DNA of 24,643 bases from JAVDCA01 sp035293985 (GCA_035293985.1 DATGLS010000053.1:1-24643); one strand, 5' to 3'; counted from the first letter of the stretch, positions 1 through 6,127 are shown. Notes: generated by a model from the letters alone, not told the origin. Numbers and translations: made by a program.

Positions 1-161
1 CTTCGCTGAAAGCTTCCTCACCAGCTTCGCAGTTGCATCCGGCGTGTTGTCGATCTCGCCAAAGAACCGAACCTCGCCTGTTCGTCCTTCCTCGGCAATT
101 GCCACCGAATTACGTAACTTCGACGTATCAATCCCGACAAAGCTGCGATATGCTCGTCCAT
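1..161 (-). pseudogene. IS110-family transposase, 5' end only, frameshifted
   Basis: The reverse strand begins with a strong ribosome site (AAGGAGG) and an ATG at 161, giving MDEHIAA. The reading frame then slips: the conserved start of the IS110 DEDD nuclease domain (FVGIDTSKLRNSVAIAEEG) is in another frame from about position 141 to the window edge. A single missing base near 139-143, inside GCTTTGTC, explains the break; restoring one base would give MDEHIAAFVGIDTSK. I found no ATG, GTG or TTG upstream in the second frame that would bypass the shift. The frame stays open to position 1, so the rest of the gene lies outside the window. IS110 transposases move insertion sequences through a RuvC-like DEDD domain and a C-terminal serine domain. 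The family call rests on about 50 residues; a sequencing error is an alternative to a true pseudogene. Confidence 0.7.
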
Positions 162-255
162 GACTCGCCCTCCTTGCGTGAGGCTCTGCCCGGCCTATCC
201 GGGTAACCCTCGCACTCGCATCGAGGGCGAGTCGCCTCCGCAAGGAAAGGGACAT
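162..255 (-). other. Non-coding end of the IS110 element, upstream of its transposase
   Basis: This stretch precedes the transposase start. On the reverse strand it carries two adjacent potential stem-loops, CCCTCG/CGAGGG and CCCGG/CCGGG. An 11-bp inverted repeat also spans it, GACTCGCCCTC at 162-172 and GAGGGCGAGTC at 223-233. In the IS110 group the non-coding end upstream of the transposase encodes the bridge RNA that guides target choice, so a structured RNA here would fit. The outer boundary cannot be fixed from one copy; 255 is a guess. Confidence 0.35.
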
Positions 256-264
256 ACAGTCTTC

Positions 265-308
265 GGCCCGCTGCGCGGGCCTCGCCATGACGAAGTCTTC
301 ACTTCGTC
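265..308. repeat. Two small hairpins at the 3' end of the FMN-binding gene
   Basis: GGCCCGC-TGC-GCGGGCC (265-281) is a GC-rich palindrome of a kind seen elsewhere in the window. GACGAAGT-CTTC-ACTTCGTC (289-308) is an 8-bp stem that includes the stop codon of the minus-strand gene. No T-run follows on the minus strand, so this is a weak terminator candidate or repeat debris at the edge of the insertion element. Confidence 0.35.
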
Positions 309-940
309 GGCGTGACGTAGCGCTGCACGATCTCGGCGACCTGCGCGTCCTCGTTCTGCCCGCGCTGCGCGAGCCCGGCGGCGGTGGTGACGCGGTCGCG
401 CATCTCGCGGTTCTGGCTCATCTTCCACTTGCCCTCGAGGCGCGCGATGTCGAAGCGGAAGCCGACGATGCCGCGCAGCATCACGTCGATGAAGCTCTCG
501 GGCGCGTCCGTGACGGCCCACGGCTTCGCCTCGCTCGCCTCCTGCTGGGCGGTGAGCTCGCCGACGTGGCGGCGCAGCCAGTCCTTGTCCTGCATCACCA
601 GCGGCCGACCGTAGGCGTGCACGGCCGCATAGTTCCAGGTGGGCACGACCTTGCCGGTCTCGGCTTTCGATGCGTACCAGTTGGGCGTGATGTAGGCCTC
701 GGGGCCCTGGAAGATCATCAGCGCCTCGCCGCTCTCGGCGAGGTCCTTCCAGTGCGGGTTGGCGCGCGCGAGGTGGCACTCGATCGCGCCGAACTCACCC
801 TCGGACTTGAGCACCGTCGGCAGGTGGGTGCCGTAGAGGCCGGAGGGGCCGGCGGAGACGAGGGCGGCGAGCGGACGCGCGCGCATCAGCGCGTGCATCT
901 CGGCGACATCATCGACGCGGAAGTGGTCGGGGCGGTACAT
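299..940 (-). CDS. FMN-binding negative transcriptional regulator, PaiB-like
   Basis: This 213-residue protein has the hallmarks of the PaiB/FMN_bind_2 family. It opens with MYRPDHF, continues through a THLP segment in the first split-barrel strands, then has a HLARANPHW motif and a PNWYASK...VPTWNYAAVHAYG block, which is the most diagnostic part. Length matches the family (about 200-215). Members fold like flavin reductases or pyridoxamine-phosphate oxidases and bind FMN. In Bacillus, PaiB was described as affecting sporulation and degradative-enzyme genes; the biochemical role elsewhere is unclear. It is probably cytoplasmic, with no signal peptide. It seems monocistronic, more than 200 bp from the next minus-strand gene. 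I see no strong ribosome site before the ATG at 940, but the family N-terminus supports this start. The family call is firm; a regulatory role is inherited from the family name only. Confidence 0.92.
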   Translation of the reverse strand: MYRPDHFRVDDVAEMHALMRARPLAALVSAGPSGLYGTHLPTVLKSEGEFGAIECHLARANPHWKDLAESGEALMIFQGPEAYITPNWYASKAETGKVVPTWNYAAVHAYGRPLVMQDKDWLRRHVGELTAQQEASEAKPWAVTDAPESFIDVMLRGIVGFRFDIARLEGKWKMSQNREMRDRVTTAAGLAQRGQNEDAQVAEIVQRYVTPTK

Positions 941-1109
941 GGCGGTCGGGCCGTTGCAAATGTTGGACAGGCAACAGACCGCGTAGCGCGCCCGGATTCC
1001 AATTACAAATTCGAATGCGGGGAAATCGGCTTACGAATGGGTGGGTGCCGAGGCGCCGTGCGTCACTTTCTTGGGCAATGACTCGCGGAAGCGCCCCTCA
1101 CCCCCGACC

Positions 1110-1141
1110 CTCTCCCCTCGAGGGGCCTCGAGGGGGAGAGG
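1110..1141. terminator. GC-rich hairpin after the Vgb-type gene
   Basis: Left arm CTCTCCCCTCGAGG and right arm CCTCGAGGGGGAGAG form a stem of about 14 bp with one bulge and a very short loop. It lies 24 bp beyond the stop of the minus-strand gene ending at 1165. No clear U-tract follows, so it may be a repeat element serving as a terminator or RNA-stabilising stem. The sequence resembles CCCTCTCCCC-type intergenic repeats I recall from related genomes; a degenerate relative lies near 15406-15445. Confidence 0.45.
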
Positions 1142-1164
1142 AGCGCGGTACCGTGTGCTTGGGG

Positions 1165-2820
1165 TCAGTCGAGTGGCTCGACTCGCACCAGGGCGTGGTC
1201 GTGGTTGCTGCCGGTCCAGAAGGTGACCGGGCTGGTCGAGTTGTCGATGTAGAGCGAGCGCATGTTGGTGTCGCCCGGCATCAGGTACTCGATCGCCTTG
1301 CCCGACTTCGGATCGAGCCGGATGGCGCGGTCGGTCTGCATGCCGGCGACCCAGATGTCGCCATTCTTGTCGGTCTGGGCCCGGTACGGGCCGCTGTAGG
1401 GCGTCGGCAGCTTGTACTCGGCGAGCCACTTCTCGGCCCGCGTGTCGAACAGCGCGACCGCGTTGCCGCGGTATTCGGTGAGCAGGATGCGATCCTGGTC
1501 GTCGATCTCCATGCGGCGGCCGCGGCCGTGCGCGGTCGGCAGCGGATACCAGGTGACGGCGCCGGTCTTGGCGTCGATCTTGCCGATGTGGCCGTCGACG
1601 AATTCCGCCATCCACAGATTGTTCTTCGAGTCGGAGATCACCTGGTAGATCGAGTAGTGCCCGGCCGGCAGCGACGAGGTCGGGTGGAATTTGTCCCAGT
1701 CGCCGGTCTTGAGATCGAGCCGGAAGATATCCTGAGTGCCGACGCTCTTGGTCCACACCTTGCCGTCGACGTCGTGGCGCAACCCGACGAAGTTGAGCTG
1801 AACGCGATCATCGTTCCATTTCGCCGGCAGCGGATAGAACTTGGTCTCGCCGGTCCTGGGATCGAGCATGCCGAGCGCGCCCTGGTACATGGTATCGAAC
1901 CAGAGATTGCCGTCGACGTCGTACTCGAGGCTGAGCTGGCCTTCCGGCGCCGTCGGCTTGTATTTCTGCACCGGGTATTCGGTGAGCTTGAGCGTCTTCG
2001 GATCGAACTTGGAGATGAACATCTCGCCGAAGTCCGAGTACCAGACGCTGCCGTCCTTGGCGACGATCACATCATGTGGCTCGGTGGTGGGGCGGCCGAC
2101 CTTGTACTCGGTGACGATCGCGCGCGTCGCCTCGCCCTTCGGGCGCGGCAGCGTCTTGAGCTGATACTGCCAGGTGTCGGTCTTGCTGAGATTCACGGTC
2201 GCGAGGTACTCGGCGAACTTGCGGTACTGCTCGGGCGAGCCCTGACGCGAGGCGTCGAGCATGCGCTGCGGTTTCACCGGCTGGCTCACGGCGCCGTAGC
2301 CCATCATGCGGGTGACGACGTGGGTCCACTCGTCGGCGTCATGGGTCGAGCGGGCGATGCGCTCGAGCGTGTGGCAGCTGGTGCAGTTCAAGAGCAATGC
2401 CTTCTGGTCCTCAGGGCCCGGCATGCTCATCATCCATTCGGCATTGGTGAGCTGGCTCGCGAGATTGTGCGTCGGCACGAGCTGGAGGTCGGCCGTCGCG
2501 GTCTGCTCGGCCGCGACTTTGGCGATGGCGGGCGCCGCGATGTCGTAACCGACCGCGCGGATCGTGATGGTGTACTCGCCCGGCTCCAGCCGGCTGTCGG
2601 GGAAGCTGTAGCGGCCCTTGGCGTCGGTCGTGACGCTGACGGTGACGATCGAGCCCGGCTTGTGGGCGCTGACGACCACGCCCTCCATGGCGCCTTCCTG
2701 CGCCGAGCTGACGACGCCGGTCAGCGCGGCGGCGCCCTGGGCGAGCGCGGAGTTCGGCAACGCTTGCGGCGCCAGCACGGCCACGCCGGCCATCAGGCTC
2801 CACATCAGGCTGTGTCGCAT
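1165..2820 (-). CDS. Secreted CarboxypepD_reg-like / CxxCH cytochrome / Vgb-type beta-propeller protein
   Basis: This 551-residue protein starts at the ATG at 2820, behind a GGGAG ribosome site. A longer frame to 2916 has no support and would bury the signal peptide. Residues 1-28 are a Sec signal ending ALAQ. Residues about 32-115 look like a carboxypeptidase-regulatory-like beta-sandwich (LTGVVSSAQEGAMEGVVV, then GRYSFPDSRLEPGEYTITI). C146-T-S-C-H150 is a c-type heme motif in a segment like the cytochrome subunits of quinoprotein dehydrogenases. Residues about 235-551 form a propeller with repeated blocks such as PHDVIVAKDGSVWYSDF and GNLWFDTMY, as in virginiamycin B lyase (streptogramin lyase). 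Such propellers are widespread and most probably do not cleave streptogramins. It is likely periplasmic and heme-bearing. Substrate and redox partner are unknown. It seems to be transcribed alone. Confidence 0.85.
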   Translation of the reverse strand: MRHSLMWSLMAGVAVLAPQALPNSALAQGAAALTGVVSSAQEGAMEGVVVSAHKPGSIVTVSVTTDAKGRYSFPDSRLEPGEYTITIRAVGYDIAAPAIAKVAAEQTATADLQLVPTHNLASQLTNAEWMMSMPGPEDQKALLLNCTSCHTLERIARSTHDADEWTHVVTRMMGYGAVSQPVKPQRMLDASRQGSPEQYRKFAEYLATVNLSKTDTWQYQLKTLPRPKGEATRAIVTEYKVGRPTTEPHDVIVAKDGSVWYSDFGEMFISKFDPKTLKLTEYPVQKYKPTAPEGQLSLEYDVDGNLWFDTMYQGALGMLDPRTGETKFYPLPAKWNDDRVQLNFVGLRHDVDGKVWTKSVGTQDIFRLDLKTGDWDKFHPTSSLPAGHYSIYQVISDSKNNLWMAEFVDGHIGKIDAKTGAVTWYPLPTAHGRGRRMEIDDQDRILLTEYRGNAVALFDTRAEKWLAEYKLPTPYSGPYRAQTDKNGDIWVAGMQTDRAIRLDPKSGKAIEYLMPGDTNMRSLYIDNSTSPVTFWTGSNHDHALVRVEPLD

Positions 2821-2964
2821 CGTTTTCTCCCTGGCAATCGTTCTGGTTCTTTGGGCTTGCTTCTTCGCTCGTCCGGGCCGCAACACACCGGATCGATCGC
2901 ACGCAAAAATGATCAACGCCGCCGACGCAAGGGCGTCGACGGCGTCGCAGTCTGCTCCTGGTCC

Positions 2965-2988
2965 GGCCCGCCGACAAGCGGGCGGGCC
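2965..2988. repeat. GC-rich palindrome GGCCCGCC-N8-GGCGGGCC
   Basis: A perfect 8-bp stem with an 8-base loop lies between the 81-residue gene (ending 3040) and the Vgb-type gene (starting 2820), both on the minus strand. It could be the terminator of the upstream gene, but no T-run follows it. The same arms occur at 16507-16539 and a shorter version at 265-281. Confidence 0.4.
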
Positions 2989-3039
2989 TACTCGGTCGTG
3001 TGCATATTAGGGTTGCGGTACGTGCTTGACGGCGCGGTG

Positions 3040-3285
3040 TCAGCGCCACCAGTTACCGCCGATGATGTGATCGGTGATCTGGCGCTCGATCTCATCAGTG
3101 AGGCGGCCGCCGGTACGGGCGATGTAGTTCGCGGCATTGCGCTCGGCTTGCGCCTCGCGCGTCTCGAAGACGCCGCCAAAGAGGCGGCGGAGCACGCCGC
3201 GCTTCGGGGCAGCGATCGTACGCGCCAGGGCGGCGGGTGCCTCGAAATAGGGGACGAACTCGTTCGGACGGGGTGCGTAGGTCAT
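3040..3285 (-). CDS. Small protein of unknown function, divergent from LysR gene
   Basis: This encodes 81 residues, starting at an ATG with GGAG eight bases upstream. The protein opens MTYAPRPNEFVPYFEAP, has a basic middle (PKRGVLRRLFGGVFETREAQAER) and ends ARTGGRLTDEIERQITDHIIGGNWWR. There is no signal peptide, clear membrane segment or cysteine. The C-terminal half looks helical and amphipathic. I recall similar short proteins in related alphaproteobacteria but know no function. The gene stands head to head with a LysR regulator across 154 bp that contain a palindromic site. That is the usual arrangement of a LysR target, so it may be controlled by that regulator. The ribosome site and codon bias suggest it is real. 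Confidence 0.7.
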   Translation of the reverse strand: MTYAPRPNEFVPYFEAPAALARTIAAPKRGVLRRLFGGVFETREAQAERNAANYIARTGGRLTDEIERQITDHIIGGNWWR

Positions 3286-3340
3286 CGTCTTATCTCCACG
3301 CCATCGCGGCTTTGAATGAACACCATTCGCAGCGTGAATG

Positions 3341-3356
3341 ATTGAGAGTTTCTCAT
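3341..3356. promoter_or_regulatory. Candidate LysR operator, copy 1
   Basis: ATTGAGAGTTTCTCAT is a palindrome (TTGAGA-N2-TCTCAA-like symmetry with TGAGA/TCTCA arms) in the divergent promoter region. It overlaps the -35 area of a possible plus-strand promoter, TTTCTC (3349-3354), 17 bp, TATATG (3372-3377). It differs by one base from a second copy at 3426-3441. Matching repeats in a LysR-divergent gap suggest regulator binding. Confidence 0.55.
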
Positions 3357-3425
3357 CTTTCCGTGTGGCGTTATATGTATGGGCGCGATTCGTCTCCGGG
3401 ACAAAGGATCAGTTCTCAGCCGATA

Positions 3426-3441
3426 ATTGAGATTTTCTCAT
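3426..3441. promoter_or_regulatory. Candidate LysR operator, copy 2, overlapping the start codon
   Basis: ATTGAGATTTTCTCAT matches the site at 3341-3356 at 15 of 16 bases. The two are 85 bp apart, about eight helical turns, so they would face the same side of the DNA. This copy includes the first two bases of the LysR start codon at 3440, fitting autorepression through a loop or a roadblock. Confidence 0.5.
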
Positions 3442-4396
3442 GCCAACAGCGATGCCTCCGCTCAACGCGCTACGCGCCTTCGAGGCTGCGGCGCGTCACC
3501 TGAGCCTCACGCGCGCGGCCGAGGAGCTGCACGTGACGGCGGGCGCCTTGAGCCACCAGATCCGCGGGCTCGAGGAGTTCCTCGGGGTCAAGCTGTTCGA
3601 GCGACGGGTGCGCTCGATCGCGCTGACGCCGGCCGGCAAGCTGCTCTATCCCGGCCTGCAGACGGGCTTCGCTCGCATCCAGGAAGCGGTCGCGGGCCTC
3701 GGCCTTGCCGGTGACCACCGGGTGCTGGTGCTGAGCACGCCGCCGGGCTTCACGGCGAAGTGGCTGGCGCCGCGGCTCTACCGCTTCACCAATGCCAACC
3801 CCGAGACCGACATCCGGGTGTCCTCGTCGTTCGGCTTTGCCAATTTCACCACTGACCGGGTCGACGTCGCGGTGCGCAACCTGGCCTCGGATGCGACGAG
3901 CGATTCGGTGCTGATGATCGACAAACTCACCGACGTGTCGCTCCTGCCGGTGTGCAGCCAGCGGTTCATGGCCGAGCACGGCCCGCTCGATACCCCCGAG
4001 GCGCTGGCGCGCGCCCCGCTGATTCACGACGACACCTTCACGAGCCGCCCCGAGGTGCCGACCTGGACGGATTGGTTCAAGGCGGCCGGGCTCGAGGGCG
4101 TGCGGGTCGGCCACGGTCTGCGCTTCAACAGCACTGATCATGCGCTCGATGCAGCCGGCGAAGGTGCCGGTGTGCTGCTCGCTCACGACCTTCCCGCCTA
4201 CGACGACCTGCGCACCGGGCGCCTCGTCATCCCGGTGCGGCTCGGGTTGCGCACCGGGCGCGGCTACTTCTTCGTCAACCCGAAAAGCCGCGGAGAGCGT
4301 CCCGACGTGCGCGCGTTCCACGCCTGGCTCAAGCAGGAGTTGGCGGCGATCGACTGGAAGCCGATGGGGACGATCCGCTTCGAGGACAAAAGATAG
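3440..4396 (+). CDS. LysR-family transcriptional regulator, GcvA-like
   Basis: This 318-residue protein has the classic LysR layout. The N-terminal winged helix-turn-helix spans residues 5-65, with PPLNALRAFEAAARHLSLT, AAEELHVTAGALSHQIRGLE and FLGVKLFERR. A periplasmic-binding-protein-like effector domain follows from about residue 92 (HRVLVLSTPPGFTAKWLAPRL) to the end. The PPLNALRAFEAAARH opening is typical of the GcvA subgroup. The ligand cannot be told from sequence. The ATG at 3440 has only a weak ribosome site (TGAGAT). A second ATG at 3452 is possible and would start right at the canonical MPPLNAL. It is divergent from the 81-residue gene, and its start overlaps one of two matching palindromes, which suggests autoregulation. 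Confidence 0.93.
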   Translation: MPTAMPPLNALRAFEAAARHLSLTRAAEELHVTAGALSHQIRGLEEFLGVKLFERRVRSIALTPAGKLLYPGLQTGFARIQEAVAGLGLAGDHRVLVLSTPPGFTAKWLAPRLYRFTNANPETDIRVSSSFGFANFTTDRVDVAVRNLASDATSDSVLMIDKLTDVSLLPVCSQRFMAEHGPLDTPEALARAPLIHDDTFTSRPEVPTWTDWFKAAGLEGVRVGHGLRFNSTDHALDAAGEGAGVLLAHDLPAYDDLRTGRLVIPVRLGLRTGRGYFFVNPKSRGERPDVRAFHAWLKQELAAIDWKPMGTIRFEDKR

Positions 4397-4407
4397 GCCC
4401 TGTTTCG

Positions 4408-4457
4408 GCGCATGTTCTTGTCGGCGAAGCCGTGTCCACTTCGCCCGAACATGGCGC
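4408..4457. repeat. Nested palindromic repeat after the LysR gene
   Basis: Outer arms GCGCATGTTC (4408-4417) and GAACATGGCGC (4447-4457) enclose inner arms GGCGAAG (4423-4429) and CTTCGCC (4439-4445), giving one long cruciform-capable element. It resembles an abundant intergenic repeat of Hyphomicrobiales with GCGCATG...CATGCGC ends, recalled, not searched. It sits between convergent genes and may also end LysR transcription. Confidence 0.55.
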
Positions 4458-4459
4458 GC

Positions 4460-4493
4460 AAAAGGAAATCGGCCGGCAGAGCCGGCCGATTTC
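4460..4493 (-). terminator. Rho-independent terminator of small secreted gene 1
   Basis: GAAATCGGCCGGC (4465-4477), loop AGA, and GCCGGCCGATTTC (4481-4493) make a perfect 13-bp stem. On the minus strand it is followed by CCTTTTGC. It lies about 30 bp past the stop of the gene ending at 4524 and is almost identical to the terminator of the duplicate gene at 5713-5739. Confidence 0.85.
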
Positions 4494-4523
4494 GGGTCGA
4501 AACCACCAACGGGGGAGGTGCCG

Positions 4524-4754
4524 TTAGCGGCTGCCGACCGCCTGGAAGTCCACGTTGCTCTGGTTGATGCTCGGAGCCACGAAGCGCTCGGCGCGCGGAG
4601 CACGCTGTGCGGAAGCATAAGCGCCGGCCGGAACGGTCGTCTGAACCTGAGCCTGCGAAGCCTCGGTGGACGCCTGCTGGTCAATGGCGAAGGCCGGAGC
4701 CGCAACGAGGGTGGTGAGAGCCGCAACGAGGGCGAGCTTGCTGTTGACCGACAT
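4524..4754 (-). CDS. Small secreted protein, copy 1 of duplicated OhrR-linked module
   Basis: This encodes 76 residues. The ATG at 4754 follows a GGAG ribosome site and opens directly on a Sec signal peptide, MSVNSKLALVAALTTLVAAP, ending AFA before IDQQ. The mature chain of about 53 residues is polar, has no cysteine and no membrane segment, and contains QASTEASQAQVQ, VPAGAYASA and the end SNVDFQAVGSR. I recognise no domain. I recall similar exported hypotheticals in related genomes. It is divergent from an OhrR-like regulator, and its predicted promoter lies under that regulator's probable operators. Peroxide-inducible expression is the natural inference. A 100-nt leader separates promoter and start, and a strong terminator follows. 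The paralogue ending at 5773 is highly similar, including the signal peptide. It is probably periplasmic or secreted; function unknown. Confidence 0.85.
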   Translation of the reverse strand: MSVNSKLALVAALTTLVAAPAFAIDQQASTEASQAQVQTTVPAGAYASAQRAPRAERFVAPSINQSNVDFQAVGSR

Positions 4755-4859
4755 GGTGTTTCTCCATTCCCAAAATTCGGCGAGACGAAGCGTCTCGACT
4801 GAAGGGTCCTTCGATCCGGGGGTCGGAGGCTGACTGCTTCCGCCTCGATCGATGGCGTG

Positions 4860-4888
4860 TACATAGACCACAATTCGATTGTTCGCAA
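4860..4888 (-). promoter_or_regulatory. Promoter of small secreted gene 1
   Basis: On the minus strand TTGCGA (-35, 4883-4888), a 17-bp spacer and TATGTA (-10, 4860-4865) form a sigma70-like promoter. The same elements and spacing recur at 6099-6127. The -35 overlaps operator 4886-4896 and the spacer holds a third, imperfect palindrome (4871-4881), so a bound repressor would block polymerase. The leader to the ATG is about 100 nt. Confidence 0.65.
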
Positions 4889-4937
4889 TTGAATTGTGCA
4901 TGTTACATCATCGTATCTGCTATGCACAATTGAATTG
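4871..4937. promoter_or_regulatory. OhrR-type operator cluster, module 1
   Basis: Two identical palindromes CAATTGAATTG (CAATT-G-AATTG) lie at 4886-4896 and 4927-4937, 41 bp apart, with flanks that mirror each other (GTGCAT after the first, ATGCA before the second). An imperfect third, CAATTCGATTG, is at 4871-4881. AT-rich CAATT/AATTG inverted repeats are typical of OhrR binding sites. The cluster is reproduced at 6110-6175. Confidence 0.75.
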
Positions 4938-4949
4938 CACGCTATCTTA

Positions 4950-4976
4950 TTGTTTCAGGGTCGATTCCGATATGAT
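4950..4976 (+). promoter_or_regulatory. Possible promoter of OhrR-like gene 1
   Basis: TTGTTT (4950-4955), 15 bp, TATGAT (4971-4976). The spacer is short, but the corresponding place in module 2 has TTGTTT, 16 bp, TATAAT. It lies 12 bp downstream of the second operator palindrome, so repressor control is less direct than on the other strand. Confidence 0.4.
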
Positions 4977-5021
4977 GCTGACGGATACCCGCCATCGGTA
5001 GGGACGGCAGGAGGCGCGGCC

Positions 5022-5522
5022 ATGGGCAAGAATCACAGCAAGAATCACGACGAGGCGAAGTCCCGCCTAGGCTCCATGTTGTGCTTCACGGTCTATTCGA
5101 CCGCGCACGCCTTCAATCGCGCCTACAAGCCGCTGCTCGATGCGCTCGGTCTCACATATCCGCAGTACCTTGCGATGTTCGCCCTCTGGGAGAGCGACAA
5201 TCTTTCGGTCAAGGAGCTCGGCGAGCTACTTCGCCTCGATTCAGGCACGCTGACGCCGCTGCTCAGGCGGCTCGAGGCGATGGGTCTGGTGCGGCGCACG
5301 CGCGACCCTGCCGATGAGCGCAGCTTGCGGATCACTCTCACGGCGGCTGGTGTCGCTATGAAGTGCAAGGAGCGCACCGTCCACGCGGGTCTGATGGGGG
5401 CCAGCGGTCTCAGCGCGGAGGAATTCAAGGCGATCACGGCGGAACTCATTCGGGTGCGCGACGGGCTCGATGCCGCGGCCGCCCGTGCTGCGGGCGGAGC
5501 CGAGAAGACGGTTTCGGCGTGA
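5022..5522 (+). CDS. OhrR-like peroxide-sensing MarR-family regulator, copy 1
   Basis: This 166-residue protein starts at the ATG at 5022, with AGGAGG seven bases upstream. An in-frame ATG at 4896 lies inside the operators and has no ribosome site. The N-terminal MLCFTVYSTAHAFNRAYKPLLDALGLTYPQYL pattern (given here in pieces: LCFTVY, AYKPLL, LTYPQYL) is the OhrR signature. Cys21 matches the peroxide-sensing cysteine, and Tyr25 and Tyr35 stand at the +4 and +14 spacing of the tyrosines that bond the oxidised cysteine in Bacillus OhrR. The winged helix follows (SVKELGELLRLDSGTLTPLLRRLE, wing DPADERS). A second cysteine is Cys115 (MKCKERT); the usual resolving-cysteine position of two-Cys OhrR appears to be glycine (GASGLS). 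It is a cytoplasmic repressor that would release DNA on hydroperoxide oxidation. It probably controls itself and the divergent small secreted gene. No ohr gene is adjacent. Confidence 0.9.
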   Translation: MGKNHSKNHDEAKSRLGSMLCFTVYSTAHAFNRAYKPLLDALGLTYPQYLAMFALWESDNLSVKELGELLRLDSGTLTPLLRRLEAMGLVRRTRDPADERSLRITLTAAGVAMKCKERTVHAGLMGASGLSAEEFKAITAELIRVRDGLDAAAARAAGGAEKTVSA

Positions 5523-5712
5523 TCGTTCTACCGAAGCCGTAGGATGTTCTTTGCCCGCAAAAGCAGGCACTAGCCAGAGACATCAGATTGGGAATGTCGA
5601 CTGCGCCCTCGGGAGCCTGCAGAGTACTGGATCGTCCGCTTTTACGGCCGATGAGGGTGGTGGAATTATCCACGAGCGCGGAACCGATCGGCGCGCGCCT
5701 TTCCACGAAAGA
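5523..5712. other. Spacer between the two duplicated modules
   Basis: No convincing gene lies here; the open frames lack ribosome sites and mirror no known family. Around 5624-5665 the sequence GGATCGTCCGCTTTTACGG followed by CGATGAGGGTGG resembles a degenerate GGAT-CGTCCGC...CGGACGATGA intergenic repeat that I recall from Bradyrhizobium-like genomes. I found no copy of the CAATTGAATTG operator in it. Confidence 0.4.
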
Positions 5713-5739
5713 AAATCGGCCGGCAGAGCCGGCCGATTT
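5709..5739 (-). terminator. Rho-independent terminator of small secreted gene 2
   Basis: AAATCGGCCGGC (5713-5724), loop AGA, and GCCGGCCGATTT (5728-5739) form a 12-bp perfect stem. On the minus strand the hairpin runs into TTTTCTTTC. It is the duplicate of the hairpin at 4465-4493, so it lies within the duplicated unit. Confidence 0.85.
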
Positions 5740-5772
5740 CGGGTCGAAACCACTTAACGCGGGAGGATGACG

Positions 5773-5997
5773 TTAGTGGCTGCCGACCGCTTGGAAGTCC
5801 ACGTTGCTGTGCTCGATCGTCGGAGCGATGAAGCGCTCACCACGGGGCGCCGCGGAGGCATAGGCACCGGCGGGGACCGTCGACTGGATCTGCGTCTGCG
5901 ACGCTTCGGTGGACGCCTGTTGGTCAATCGCGAGGGCCGGAGCCGCGACGAGGGTGGTGAGGGCCGCAACGAGGGCGAGCTTGGTGTTGATCGACAT
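5773..5997 (-). CDS. Small secreted protein, copy 2 of duplicated OhrR-linked module
   Basis: This encodes 74 residues, a paralogue of the protein encoded at 4524-4754. The signal peptide (MSINTKLALVAALTTLVAAP, ending ALA before IDQQ) is nearly unchanged. The mature part keeps QQASTEASQ, TVPAGAYASA and SNVDFQAVGS but has a two-residue deletion (loss of QR) and several substitutions. The start at 5997 is preferred because GGAG lies just upstream; a longer frame to 6009 begins with the codon pair that contains this ribosome site. Cysteine-free and unrecognised. The promoter (6099-6127), operators, leader and terminator parallel those of copy 1. Conservation of both copies argues that each is functional. 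Confidence 0.85.
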   Translation of the reverse strand: MSINTKLALVAALTTLVAAPALAIDQQASTEASQTQIQSTVPAGAYASAAPRGERFIAPTIEHSNVDFQAVGSH

Positions 5998-6098
5998 GGT
6001 GTTCTCCATTCCCGAAAATTTGGCGAGAGCTGTCGTCTCGTCTGAAGATCCTCGATCCGGGGTGGAGGCCGGATGCTTCCGCCTCGATCGATGACCCG

Positions 6099-6127
6099 TA
6101 CATAGCTCGCAATTTGATTGTTCGCAA
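6099..6127 (-). promoter_or_regulatory. Promoter of small secreted gene 2
   Basis: Minus strand TTGCGA (6122-6127), 17 bp, TATGTA (6099-6104), exactly as in module 1. The operator palindrome at 6125-6135 overlaps the -35, and the imperfect palindrome at 6110-6120 fills the spacer. The leader to the ATG at 5997 is about 95 nt. Confidence 0.65.

Noticed and set aside
1015..3315. 766-codon plus-strand open frame across the Vgb-type gene
   Set aside because: It runs opposite two well-supported minus-strand genes and has a low-complexity mirror composition.
4896..5021. Earlier ATG for the first OhrR-like gene (and 6135 for the second)
   Set aside because: Both ATGs lie in the operator palindromes without a ribosome site; AGGAGG precedes the later ATGs in both copies.
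5588..5770. Small open frames in the spacer between the duplicated modules
   Set aside because: No ribosome site or recognisable protein, and the sequence runs through a repeat and the terminator hairpin.
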